Assembly (NCBI GenBank): GCA_026388495.1
Contig: JAPLJQ010000328.1
Span: 1 to 20,544 of the forward strand
Reading direction: 5' to 3'
From: Deltaproteobacteria bacterium
GTDB lineage: Bacteria > Desulfobacterota > Syntrophia > Syntrophales > UBA2185
Length of the DNA stretch: 20,544 nucleotides
Shown: positions 1 to 7,816 of the stretch, in pieces
Numbering within the stretch: position 1 is the stretch's first letter
How the letters are laid out: each line of letters begins with the position of its first letter
The notes under the pieces: generated by a model
Told to the model about the DNA's origin: nothing
What the model saw: the letters and a program-made list of their open reading frames with translations, nothing else
Database searches by the model: none
Position numbers and translations under genes: made by a program

Positions 1-426
1 AAATCTGGCCGCAAAGGAAAAATCCGCGTCTCTGTGGGTATCAAGGGATATGGCCATGGAAGGTATCCCCATAATGATGCCTTCCGTTGCCGCAGACACC
101 GTTCCGGAATAGATGACGTTGATCCCCACATTGGCTCCTATATTAATCCCGGATACCACAAGGTCCACCGGCTTTTCTGAGAGCTCTCTTAGCCCGATTT
201 TAACACAATCCGCCGGCGTCCCCTTCACGGCATATCCCAGAAAGGCCCCATCCTTTTTTACGCGTCTCACCATCAGGGGGCGGAATAGCGTTATAGCATG
301 ACCCACCGCGCTCTGCTCCACCTCGGGAGCAACAATCAGACAGTCTGCATCCTTTGAAAGCTCCTGGTAAAGAGCACTCAAACCCCTTGCATATATTCCA
401 TCATCATTTGTCAGAAGAAAGCGCAT
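1..426 (-). CDS. surE: 5'/3'-nucleotidase SurE (partial, 3' end outside window)
   Basis: This is the N-terminal 142 residues of SurE, a metal-dependent nucleotidase that removes phosphate from nucleoside monophosphates in the cytoplasm. The start ATG (424-426) follows a good AAGGAG ribosome site. The protein opens with MRFLLTNDDG, in which Asp8 and Asp9 are the family metal ligands. The later segments SAVGHAIT and VSGINIGANVG are the usual SurE active-site loops, followed by the IYSGTVSAATEG segment. About 110 C-terminal residues of a normal-length SurE (about 250 aa) lie beyond position 1. The gene sits 80 bp downstream of the beta-CASP gene on the same strand and may be cotranscribed with it. 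Identification is by family motifs seen in the translation and is secure. Confidence 0.95.
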   Translation of the reverse strand, partial: MRFLLTNDDGIYARGLSALYQELSKDADCLIVAPEVEQSAVGHAITLFRPLMVRRVKKDGAFLGYAVKGTPADCVKIGLRELSEKPVDLVVSGINIGANVGINVIYSGTVSAATEGIIMGIPSMAISLDTHRDADFSFAARF

Positions 427-506
427 GTCGACTCCTTGAATTCCTTAAACCTGCTTATTTTACCATCCTTCACCACCGGAACAAAAACATCCTTGCCGCA
501 TCCTCC

Positions 507-2060
507 TTACTGATCGGAAATATTTCTCGACCTCTCTACCGTTTCCATACCAGCACAGAGGGCAGGCGCCTTCCTGATTTCATAATCCTGTCCACGACCT
601 GAAAGATGAGAAACAGCGTCCCGTTCAGGCGCTGAAGCCTTGAAACCGAGTTTTTTCGTAATCATCCCGGCCAGACCCAGGGCATTTTCCCTGTCGCCAT
701 GAACGACAAACACTTCCTTCGCCTTTGAAAAGTTGGACAGCCATGTCAATATCTGACAGCCGTCGGCATGGTAGGAAAACACTTCGAACGTCTTCACTTT
801 CATCCTGACACGCTTTTCAACGTATCTCATATCGGTCTTGCCATCTGTATATTCTTCAATGGGAATTTGAATGGTTTTCGCTCCCCGCTGCAGTTTCCAT
901 CCGGGAGTGCCGGGCGCCTGCCACCCGACGATCGCGAGCATATTTTTGGGATTCTCAATCATTTTTTCCAGGTGTCTGGGAGAATTGGCATGATCAAGCA
1001 TTGCGCTCGCGGAAACGTAAATGGCAGCTTGTCGGCGTTCATGCCTCGCGATGGCATCACGGGAGGTGATTTCATGAAGATTCGGGAAGGAAAGGGGGTC
1101 GCCTCCGGAAGAAAGATGCGCCCGGGCTTCCGGATTAAAGTACTTGCCGTATTTTCTGTATATTTTCGTGATTTCCCGTGCCGTAAAGCTGTCGACATAG
1201 ACCGGTGTCTCATCGGGAATAATTCCCTGACGTTTCAACTTTCCGATGATATGCAATAGCCTTTGAGTTCTATCCAGAGCAAAGGCGGGGATCAAAACGC
1301 TCCCTCCCCGCTTCAGGGTTTTCTTAATTTCATCTCCAAAGGCGTCAAACCCGGTATCTTTCCGCCGGATGGCGCCGGCCGTAGATTCTACGAGGATATA
1401 ATCCCCTTCGCGAATGATTTCCGGATTTTCTAACAACGGAAGATTACTGTTTCCCAGATCCCCTGTGGTGACGATCTTAACCGTTCCATCCTTGTTTTTG
1501 ATCCACAACTCGATGATGGCAGAACCCATGATATGTCCCGCATTCCGAAATCTTACCGAAAGGTCGGAACTCAGGTTCAACGTCTGATCATAGGAAACCG
1601 CCATAAAGTGGTCCATCATCCGCTCATAGTCATCAAAATCATATACCGTTTTCCCTTCTCTCTTTGCCAGTTCAAGACTCATCTTCAGGTTGGCGCCGCA
1701 CAGCGTCTTCGTGGCGTCCGTGCCGATCGTTTTGCCTTTGAAACCCCTTCTGTAGAGAAGCGGAATTCGGCCGGCATGATCAATGTGGGCATGTGTGAGA
1801 AGAACAAAATCGATGGTTGCCGGATCGAACTCAATGACACTGTTGTGCGCCTCATGCTCTCCATAGAAAAGTCCAAAATCGACCAAGACCCTAATCTTTC
1901 CCGTATCTATCAGATAACAGGAGCCTCCCACCATCTGTGCCGCGCCCAGGAACCGAATGGAGGGATAAAGGGGCTGGGAAAAACATAGTGTAGCCGACAA
2001 AGAAAAAATGATAAAAACAACGCATGCAATAATAAATTTATATCGAAGATTCCCGCACAT
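507..2060 (-). CDS. Exported beta-CASP metallo-beta-lactamase (RNase J/CPSF-like)
   Basis: This 517-aa protein belongs to the metallo-beta-lactamase superfamily, beta-CASP branch, whose characterised members are RNA nucleases. The zinc motif HAHIDH is at residues 90-95, with further ligands at His176 (AGHIMGSA) and Asp201 (TTGDLG). Glu225 lies in the VESTAG motif, His431 in FSYHADG and His454 in VVHGD. The motif C residue is His, as in RNA-acting members. Residues 8-29 form a hydrophobic stretch after Arg6 and Lys8 that looks like a signal peptide or membrane anchor; Cys26 is preceded by Leu, so a lipobox is unlikely. Typical relatives are cytoplasmic, so this is unusual. A TATAAT box abuts the start codon and no strong Shine-Dalgarno site is visible. 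The next Met is residue 43, inside the MBL fold, so the long start is preferred. Substrate is unknown. Confidence 0.85.
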   Translation of the reverse strand: MCGNLRYKFIIACVVFIIFSLSATLCFSQPLYPSIRFLGAAQMVGGSCYLIDTGKIRVLVDFGLFYGEHEAHNSVIEFDPATIDFVLLTHAHIDHAGRIPLLYRRGFKGKTIGTDATKTLCGANLKMSLELAKREGKTVYDFDDYERMMDHFMAVSYDQTLNLSSDLSVRFRNAGHIMGSAIIELWIKNKDGTVKIVTTGDLGNSNLPLLENPEIIREGDYILVESTAGAIRRKDTGFDAFGDEIKKTLKRGGSVLIPAFALDRTQRLLHIIGKLKRQGIIPDETPVYVDSFTAREITKIYRKYGKYFNPEARAHLSSGGDPLSFPNLHEITSRDAIARHERRQAAIYVSASAMLDHANSPRHLEKMIENPKNMLAIVGWQAPGTPGWKLQRGAKTIQIPIEEYTDGKTDMRYVEKRVRMKVKTFEVFSYHADGCQILTWLSNFSKAKEVFVVHGDRENALGLAGMITKKLGFKASAPERDAVSHLSGRGQDYEIRKAPALCAGMETVERSRNISDQ

Positions 2061-2061
2061 G

Positions 2062-2090
2062 ATTATAATGTCTATCCTGATTTTCTTGAA
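2062..2090 (-). promoter_or_regulatory. Possible sigma-70 promoter abutting the beta-CASP start
   Basis: On the minus strand a perfect TATAAT -10 box (2062-2067) lies 17 nt from TTCAAG (2085-2090), a weak -35. The -10 box is directly next to the ATG at 2058-2060, so transcription from it would give an almost leaderless mRNA. It may be coincidental. Confidence 0.3.
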
Positions 2091-2147
2091 GTCCGTGTTT
2101 TATTACTCCGGCAAATCTATATGAGACCTTGCAGAATGCCGACATTT

Positions 2148-2226
2148 GTCATTTCGACCGAAGGGAGAAATTTTAAAGAACACAAAATCATTAAGATTCC
2201 TCGTCGCTATCGCTTCTCGGAATGAC
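2148..2226. repeat. Dispersed imperfect inverted repeat (MITE-like)
   Basis: The ends GTCATTTCGA (from 2148) and TCGGAATGAC (to 2226) are near-perfect inverted copies of each other, with GAGAAAT...GATTCCTCG-type inner arms. Palindromes with GTCATT...AATGAC ends are common intergenic repeats in anaerobic Proteobacteria. No transposase is present. The element lies between dnaK and the beta-CASP gene. Confidence 0.65.
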
Positions 2227-2269
2227 ACAGAGTGGGGAAATTCAAAGCTCTCTATATGTCAAAGCCGTC

Positions 2270-2289
2270 ATTCCCGCGAAAGCGGGAAT
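2270..2289. repeat. Short palindrome (REP-like hairpin)
   Basis: A perfect 8-bp stem (ATTCCCGC at 2270-2277, GCGGGAAT at 2282-2289) encloses a GAAA loop. The motif, flanked by GTC and CCAG, matches a widespread class of intergenic repeats. It lies about 60 bp after the dnaK stop and could act as an mRNA 3'-end hairpin, but no T-tract follows on the minus strand. Confidence 0.65.
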
Positions 2290-2346
2290 CCAGTATTTCC
2301 ATAATATATACACTTATTCAATAAACTGTTTTATTTACCCTACCCC

Positions 2347-4266
2347 TTATTTTACCTCTTCGAAGTCTGCATCGACCACGTCATCATCCTTCTTTCCGGC
2401 TCCCGCCTGATCAGCCGTTGCGCCGCCCTGTGCACCGGCGCCCGCCCCCTGCTGCTGCGCCGTTGCTTTTGCATACATGGCCTCCGCGAGCTTATGGGAT
2501 GCATTTGTCAGTTCTTCATGAGCATTCTTGATGGCATCGAGATCATCTGATTCCATGACCTTTTTGACTTTGGTAATGGCGTCTTCGATCTTTGTTTTTT
2601 CCGTCGCATCGACCTTGTCGCCGAATTCCTTGATATTCTTCTCTACACTGTAAACCAGGGCGTCTGCCTGATTTCTCGCCTCTATCAACTCCCTCTTCTT
2701 CTTGTCATCCTCGGCATGAGAATCGGCTTCCCTGACCAGCTTCTGGATTTCTTCCTCAGAAAGGCCGCTCGATGCCGTAATCTTGATACTCTGTTCCTTG
2801 CCCGTTCCAAGGTCTTTGGCAGACACGTGCACAATCCCATTGGCATCGATGTCAAAGGTCACCTCGACCTGCGGCACCCCTCTCGGCGCCGGAGGAATGC
2901 CGACCAGTTCAAACCGTCCCAGCGTCCTGTTATCCGCCGCCATGGAGCGTTCTCCCTGAAGGACATGGATACTCACCGCCGGCTGGTTGTCCGCCGCCGT
3001 GGAGAATATCTGACTCTTTTTGGTCGGAATCGTTGTATTCTTCTCAATCAGTCTTGTCATCACACCGCCCAGGGTTTCTATACCCAGGGAAAGGGGCGTC
3101 ACATCAAGCAGAAGCACATCCTTCACATCCCCGGACAGAACGCCTCCCTGGATGCCGGCGCCGATGGCAACGACCTCGTCAGGATTGACGCCCTTGTGGG
3201 GCTCCTTTCCGAATATCTCCTTGACCTTCTGCTGAACCATCGGCATACGGGTCATCCCGCCTACCAGGATAACCTCGTCGATATCTTTCGGGCTCAGATT
3301 GGCGTCCTTGAGGGCCGTCCTGCATGGTCCGACGGTCTTCTCAATCAGGTCTTCAACCAGAGCTTCCAGCTTGGCCCGTGTCAGTTTCATCGTTAAATGT
3401 TTGGGACCGGATGCATCTGCCGTAACGAAGGGCAGGTTGATGTCCGTTTCCATAACCGTGGAAAGTTCCATCTTCGCCTTCTCAGCTGCTTCCTTGATGC
3501 GCTGAAGGGCCATTCTATCTTTCCTGATATCAATGCCCTGATCCTTCATGAACTCCGTGGCGATGTGATCAATCAATCTCTGGTCAAAATCTTCCCCGCC
3601 CAGATGGGTATCGCCGTTCGTCGATTTGACTTCAAAAACCCCTTCTCCCAGTTCAAGGATGGAAATATCGAAGGTTCCACCGCCGAGGTCGTAAACGGCA
3701 ATTTTTTCGTCTTTTTTCTTGTCAAGCCCGTAGGCCAATGCCGCCGCCGTCGGTTCATTGATGATCCTCAACACATTCAATCCCGCGATTCTCCCCGCAT
3801 CCTTCGTCGCCTGCCTCTGAGAGTCGTTAAAATAAGCAGGCACAGTGATGACTGCATCGGATATTTTCTCTCCCAGATAATCTTCCGCAGTCTGCTTCAT
3901 TTTTACAAGTATCATGGAAGACATCTCCGCGGGGCTGTAATTCCGCCCCTTGACGGTTATCTGTGCATCGCCGTTGGATGCCTCGGTAATCTTGAAGGGA
4001 CTGATCTTTTTGTCATATTGAACCTCTTTCGAGGCGTACTTTCTTCCGATGAGTCTCTTGATGGCATATACGGTATTTTCAGGGTTTGTTATAGCCTGCC
4101 TTTTTGCAATCTGGCCCACCAGCCTCTCATCGCTATCCGTGAAGGCCACCATGGACGGAGTCGTCCTGTTGCCCTCCTGATTGGCTATAACGACGGGATC
4201 TCCACCTTCCATAATCGCGACACAAGAATTTGTCGTCCCCAAATCAATCCCAATAATCTTACCCAT
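2347..4266 (-). CDS. dnaK: Molecular chaperone DnaK (Hsp70)
   Basis: This is a full-length 639-aa Hsp70, the ATP-dependent chaperone that binds exposed hydrophobic segments of cytosolic proteins with the help of GrpE and DnaJ. The ATPase domain begins MGKIIGIDLGTTNSCVA and has the phosphate loop AVYDLGGGTFDISIL and the adenosine motif EVILVGGMTRMP. The substrate-binding domain starts around LLLDVTPLSLGIETLGG. The C-terminal tail is rich in Gln, Gly and Ala and ends DADFEEVK, typical of bacterial DnaK. Its ATG directly follows the grpE stop codon, and the AAGGAGG ribosome site lies within the end of grpE, so translation of the two is probably coupled. No dnaJ follows; the next gene is the beta-CASP protein after 286 bp of repeat-bearing DNA. 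Confidence 0.98.
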   Translation of the reverse strand: MGKIIGIDLGTTNSCVAIMEGGDPVVIANQEGNRTTPSMVAFTDSDERLVGQIAKRQAITNPENTVYAIKRLIGRKYASKEVQYDKKISPFKITEASNGDAQITVKGRNYSPAEMSSMILVKMKQTAEDYLGEKISDAVITVPAYFNDSQRQATKDAGRIAGLNVLRIINEPTAAALAYGLDKKKDEKIAVYDLGGGTFDISILELGEGVFEVKSTNGDTHLGGEDFDQRLIDHIATEFMKDQGIDIRKDRMALQRIKEAAEKAKMELSTVMETDINLPFVTADASGPKHLTMKLTRAKLEALVEDLIEKTVGPCRTALKDANLSPKDIDEVILVGGMTRMPMVQQKVKEIFGKEPHKGVNPDEVVAIGAGIQGGVLSGDVKDVLLLDVTPLSLGIETLGGVMTRLIEKNTTIPTKKSQIFSTAADNQPAVSIHVLQGERSMAADNRTLGRFELVGIPPAPRGVPQVEVTFDIDANGIVHVSAKDLGTGKEQSIKITASSGLSEEEIQKLVREADSHAEDDKKKRELIEARNQADALVYSVEKNIKEFGDKVDATEKTKIEDAITKVKKVMESDDLDAIKNAHEELTNASHKLAEAMYAKATAQQQGAGAGAQGGATADQAGAGKKDDDVVDADFEEVK

Positions 4267-4878
4267 TTACTTATCCTCCTTATTCTCTTCTGATCTCCTG
4301 AAGTCTATTTCTTCGCAATCTTCCTTTTTCGCCCTCTTGCAGACAGAAACCTTGGCCGGTCTTAACAATCTCCCATTCAAAAGGTATCCTTTCTCCAGTT
4401 CATCGACAACTTGATTGTCTTTGTGAGCATCGCTTTCAATCTGGAACAAGGCTTCGTGTACGTTCGGATCAAACACCTTATCAAAACATTCTATCTGCTC
4501 TACTCCGTGTTTTTCGAGACAACTGTGCAGTTGATCCTGAACCAGCCTGAGTCCCTTCTTAAATGCTTCGATATCACCTGAATTACCGGCATGTTTCAGA
4601 GCACGATCCAGGCCGTCTACCATCGGCAATATATCTTTAATAAGATTTTCATTCCCGTATTTAATCGATTCGGTTTTTTCTCTAACTGCCCGTTTCTTGA
4701 CGTTTTCGAGTTCCGCAACCGCCCTTACGTACTTGTCATAATTCTCGCCGGCTTCTTTCTCTTTTTCTTTAAGCTTGATCGCCAGATCATCCTCTTCTCC
4801 AAATTTCTGCTCATCTTCGGGCTTTTCCAGAAAATCCGACGAGTCTTTTATGCTATCCTTTTTGGCTTTTTTAACCAT
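4267..4878 (-). CDS. grpE: Nucleotide exchange factor GrpE
   Basis: This 203-aa protein is GrpE, which releases ADP from DnaK. The N-terminal 40 residues are highly charged and probably disordered. Residues about 40-100 form the long dimerising helix, including YDKYVRAVAELENVKKRA. The C-terminal beta domain contains LVQDQLHSCLEKHGVEQIE, FDPNVHEALFQIE and the closing GYLLNGRLLRPAKVSVCK, all family hallmarks. Length is normal. The gene lies 20 bp after gmhA and directly abuts dnaK, so the three are almost certainly cotranscribed. The usual hrcA partner upstream is absent here. The charged tail after CKRAKKEDCEE looks like a lineage-specific extension. Confidence 0.96.
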   Translation of the reverse strand: MVKKAKKDSIKDSSDFLEKPEDEQKFGEEDDLAIKLKEKEKEAGENYDKYVRAVAELENVKKRAVREKTESIKYGNENLIKDILPMVDGLDRALKHAGNSGDIEAFKKGLRLVQDQLHSCLEKHGVEQIECFDKVFDPNVHEALFQIESDAHKDNQVVDELEKGYLLNGRLLRPAKVSVCKRAKKEDCEEIDFRRSEENKEDK

Positions 4879-4898
4879 GCTCTTTTATTATGTCCTTT

Positions 4899-5483
4899 TT
4901 ATTTTATATCAGGTCTCTGAAAAAGTTTAAAATCAACCATTTCACAGATCACATGAGCCACTGTAATATGAACCTCCTGAACACGAGGGGTGCTGTTCGA
5001 AGAAACATTGAGGGAATAATCCACCAGGCGCGCAATATCTCCGCCATCTCTTCCTGTGAAGCCGATCGTGATCATTCCTATTTTCTTAGCCACATCCAGA
5101 GCTTTTATGACATTCGGCGACGATCCGCTCGTACTGATTCCCCAAGCTACATCACCCGCCTGGCCGATTGCCCGGATCTGTTTGCTGAAGATTTCTGAAA
5201 AATCATAATCATTTCCAATACTCGTAATAACAGAAGTGTCGGTGCTCAAAGCAATTGCCGGAAGCGGTGGCCGCTCTATAATAAAGCGGTTGACAAACTC
5301 CCCGGCAATATGCTGCGCATCCGCTGCAGAACCTCCGTTTCCAAAAAGGAGGATTTTATTTCCCGCTTTCAATGCCCCTGTAACCGCCTCAACGACGCGA
5401 ACAATCCTGCCAAGGTTTTCGTTGACAAAAACCTCCTTGAGCTGGCTGCTTTCTTTGAAAATCTTTACAATGTGATCTTCCAT
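4899..5483 (-). CDS. gmhA: Sedoheptulose-7-phosphate isomerase GmhA
   Basis: This 194-aa SIS-domain protein matches GmhA, which converts sedoheptulose 7-phosphate to D-glycero-manno-heptose 7-phosphate, the first step to the LPS inner-core heptose. Seen in the sequence are LLFGNGGSAADAQHIAGEF (residues 45-63, with His58 and Glu62 as likely active-site residues), LSTDTSVITSIGNDYDF, the phosphate loop STSGSSPNVIKAL, and RVQEVHITVAH near the C terminus with the catalytic-type His. Length is typical. It is the first gene of an operon with grpE and dnaK and has a strong sigma-70 promoter 48-76 bp upstream. Finding an LPS gene heading a heat-shock operon is unusual. Other SIS isomerases are possible, but the QEVH signature favours GmhA. 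Confidence 0.93.
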   Translation of the reverse strand: MEDHIVKIFKESSQLKEVFVNENLGRIVRVVEAVTGALKAGNKILLFGNGGSAADAQHIAGEFVNRFIIERPPLPAIALSTDTSVITSIGNDYDFSEIFSKQIRAIGQAGDVAWGISTSGSSPNVIKALDVAKKIGMITIGFTGRDGGDIARLVDYSLNVSSNSTPRVQEVHITVAHVICEMVDFKLFQRPDIK

Positions 5484-5530
5484 AATTCCCTCTACAGGAT
5501 TGACCTTCTTATTCAGTCAAATTCGCGATT

Positions 5531-5559
5531 AATATATTTATCGCATTCCCCCATGTCAA
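5531..5559 (-). promoter_or_regulatory. Sigma-70 promoter of gmhA-grpE-dnaK
   Basis: On the minus strand a perfect -35 box TTGACA (5554-5559) is separated by exactly 17 nt from TATATT (5531-5536). Transcription would start near 5524, giving a leader of about 40 nt before the gmhA ATG. No CIRCE element and no sigma-32 type box was seen between 5484 and 5660. Confidence 0.85.
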
Positions 5560-5659
5560 GGGCAGGCGCTCTGATTTGTTAATCAGGTGATCGATCCTTT
5601 GTCTTGATAAGGACAGAAGAAGGCAGGAGGAAATATGATATGATTAAAAAACCGATGTT

Positions 5660-7720
5660 TTAGATAACGTTCCGCATTCTGTCTTTCAGTTCGGCCAGTT
5701 TTCCCTTGTTCCAGCCGGATATCTTGCTTAAATATTGTGTGATTCTGGCAATTCCCTCCACCTCTGTGGAGCCACACAACGGACATGTCTCCTTAAGCCC
5801 CGCGGACGTTCTGTTGCACCCTTTACAGGTGGTAAACTCGGGAGAAAAGACAATCTGACTGTTTTCGGTATTGTGAAATGCTTGAACAACAAAATCTGCG
5901 ATCGCCTCAGTTTTTGAATGAAGCTCCTCAAGCCACACCTGTGTCATGGCGCCTCCTCCGATCAAGGGATGGAAGCGACCTTCCTGAATCACTCGCTCCA
6001 TGGGATCAACGGGAGCAGATACGGCGAGGTGGGTGGAATTCGTATAATACACCTCTCCTCTGGCGATATTACCCTTTACAAAATGACCCGCCTCCGGAGA
6101 AAAATACTTAAGGTCCAGCCTTGCAAAACGGTAAGGGGTGGTTTCCGCAGGGGTCTGTTCAAGGACAAACCGCAGGTCATGCTCCCGACTGAGTTTTTCC
6201 GCTTCTTCCTTCATGTGTGTGATGACTTCCAGCCCGAATGCGATGGCATCTTCCGACTCATGGAGTTGTTTTCCCCTGTGGATTTGAACAAGTTCATTGA
6301 GCCCCACGATTCCCATGAAATATCTTCCCTGATCCATACGGAGATACGGCAGACCATCCCTGTTCATGGCCAACATGGCAAGGGGACCTTCATCGCCGTA
6401 TGACAGCAGCTTCTGAATAAAATCCCTCTTCTGATTGTGGGCTTTTGCAATCAACTCCATCCTCTCCGTTATCAAAGAAAACAACGCGCCGTCATTTCCT
6501 TTTGCTTTGTATGCCAGTCTGGGAAGATTCAGGGTCACGTTCTGGAGGGCGGAACACCTGATTTTCCAGGGTGTTTTCGTTTCTTCGACGAAATCTTTTT
6601 TCATCTGTGCGTTTAACAGGTCACATTCATATATCTTCGCTACGCCCTTTCGATCAAAGAAAAAACAGGTATTCCCTTTTTCAAGGGCCACCTCACAGAT
6701 ATGGTGGAGAAATTCCTCATAACGGGGTGTCTTAAAAAAAGTTTCTGTCATATGTACGATGGGCCTGGGAAAGATAAACGGTTTCCCCGTACCGTCCCCT
6801 TTTTTGAAGACCTCAAAAATTGCCCATGCAAACCGGCGGGCGTCGGTTATAAAATCTTCGTAGGTCCCTCCTGTAAACTCTCCAGCGGGGCCGATGGCGG
6901 GAGCATATTTCAGATGTCCCGGGACTTCCCAGTACAGGTGGATGTCCGTAAACATGGACTGCCCCCCGCGGGCGGATGTCAATTGAGAAAATTCATAGAT
7001 GAGCATCTGGGCAAACTGCCTGATTTCCCTGTCATTCATTTTTGACAGATAGGGCGCAAATGAAAGGTTGACGCCATCCCACCCTATGACGCCGGCAAAG
7101 TGTCCCTGTAATATGGCGCCAAACCGGACCATGTGTGCCAGAAGAACCTCTGCATGTTTAGCGGGCTTTGCAACCGTCAGGGAATGGGGCAGGTTCAGAC
7201 CAAACTTCTTGATATATTCGAGAGACTGAAAGGAACTGTACGGCCTGTCGATATATCCCAGACCATGGAGGTGAATGTCTCCTATGGCGTGAGCGTCTGC
7301 AACGTCCTGGGAAAAGACATCGTGGAGAGAATAATCCCGTTTGATGCCTTCAGCCAGAAGAAGGTTTGTGCCTTCGGGTCCGTGAGGTACATTGGCATTT
7401 TCCTTATTCTGATGAAGGATCAACTGCCTGACATCATAAATAGAAAAACCCAGAAGGGCATGCATTCGTCTCTCCTTCTCCATTCCCCGTTCGATCAGTT
7501 TTGCATCGACCAGTTCCCTGATCAGGGGCGTCGTCAGCAGGCTGATTCCGGATGACATGATCTGTTTCTCAACCTCCTTGCTGATAGCCTCCGCCGTTTC
7601 GACATCGATGTCCGTCTCACGGATGAGGGCATCGACAATGCGCTGCCTGTTCCATCTGGCAACGTCTTCGTTTGATGTCTTCACAAACAGGGTAATATCC
7701 GTTGTATCCTGATTCATCAT
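5660..7720 (-). CDS. nrdD: NrdD-family anaerobic ribonucleotide reductase lacking the radical glycine
   Basis: This 686-aa protein has the architecture of the class III (anaerobic) ribonucleoside-triphosphate reductase. An ATP-cone regulatory domain spans about residues 9-103. The ten-stranded barrel follows, with IGDIHLHGLGYIDRPY and NVTLNLPRLAYKA. A C-terminal zinc site uses Cys632, Cys635, Cys646 and Cys649. In the glycyl-radical motif, normally R-V-x-G-Y-L, the sequence reads RITQYL: residue 662 is Gln (codon CAA, 5735-5737). There is no Cys in residues 1-341, so the N-terminal active-site Cys (C79 in E. coli) is also missing; where relatives usually have Cys, RPYSSFQS occurs. Cys389 (KIRCSALQ) is the only candidate for the finger-loop thiyl residue. 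Two adjacent ATGs can start it. No nrdG activase is in the window. It may be a divergent RNR subtype or a non-radical paralogue. Confidence 0.85.
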   Translation of the reverse strand: MMNQDTTDITLFVKTSNEDVARWNRQRIVDALIRETDIDVETAEAISKEVEKQIMSSGISLLTTPLIRELVDAKLIERGMEKERRMHALLGFSIYDVRQLILHQNKENANVPHGPEGTNLLLAEGIKRDYSLHDVFSQDVADAHAIGDIHLHGLGYIDRPYSSFQSLEYIKKFGLNLPHSLTVAKPAKHAEVLLAHMVRFGAILQGHFAGVIGWDGVNLSFAPYLSKMNDREIRQFAQMLIYEFSQLTSARGGQSMFTDIHLYWEVPGHLKYAPAIGPAGEFTGGTYEDFITDARRFAWAIFEVFKKGDGTGKPFIFPRPIVHMTETFFKTPRYEEFLHHICEVALEKGNTCFFFDRKGVAKIYECDLLNAQMKKDFVEETKTPWKIRCSALQNVTLNLPRLAYKAKGNDGALFSLITERMELIAKAHNQKRDFIQKLLSYGDEGPLAMLAMNRDGLPYLRMDQGRYFMGIVGLNELVQIHRGKQLHESEDAIAFGLEVITHMKEEAEKLSREHDLRFVLEQTPAETTPYRFARLDLKYFSPEAGHFVKGNIARGEVYYTNSTHLAVSAPVDPMERVIQEGRFHPLIGGGAMTQVWLEELHSKTEAIADFVVQAFHNTENSQIVFSPEFTTCKGCNRTSAGLKETCPLCGSTEVEGIARITQYLSKISGWNKGKLAELKDRMRNVI

Positions 7721-7769
7721 CCTTCACATCCTAAACGAGGAACAGGGCTCATTGCACATAACTACATAA

Positions 7770-7805
7770 AGCACCCATAAAAGAAACCTTTTAAAAATGG
7801 GCGCT
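7770..7805. other. Inverted repeat between the HD-domain gene and nrdD
   Basis: AGCACCCAT (7770-7778) and ATGGGCGCT (7797-7805) pair with one mismatch around an 18-nt A/T-rich loop. The hairpin follows the HD-protein stop codon and precedes nrdD, so it could be a weak terminator or an mRNA processing or regulatory site. It does not match the NrdR box. Confidence 0.35.
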
Positions 7806-7816
7806 GTCCCTATTTA

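Noticed and set aside
3397..4293. 298-codon open frame on the plus strand
   Set aside because: It lies wholly antisense to dnaK, and its translation resembles no family; it is a codon-bias shadow.
5593..5612. Short inverted repeat after nrdD (TCCTT/AAGGA)
   Set aside because: Stem of five pairs with no T-tract; too weak to call a terminator.
5484..5659. Search for CIRCE or a sigma-32 promoter ahead of the gmhA-grpE-dnaK operon
   Set aside because: No TTAGCACTC-type inverted repeat or sigma-32 box was found; only a sigma-70 promoter.
7721..7816. NrdR repressor box ahead of nrdD
   Set aside because: No pair of ACAC-A/T-rich-GTGT palindromes is present; only the unrelated inverted repeat at 7770-7805.
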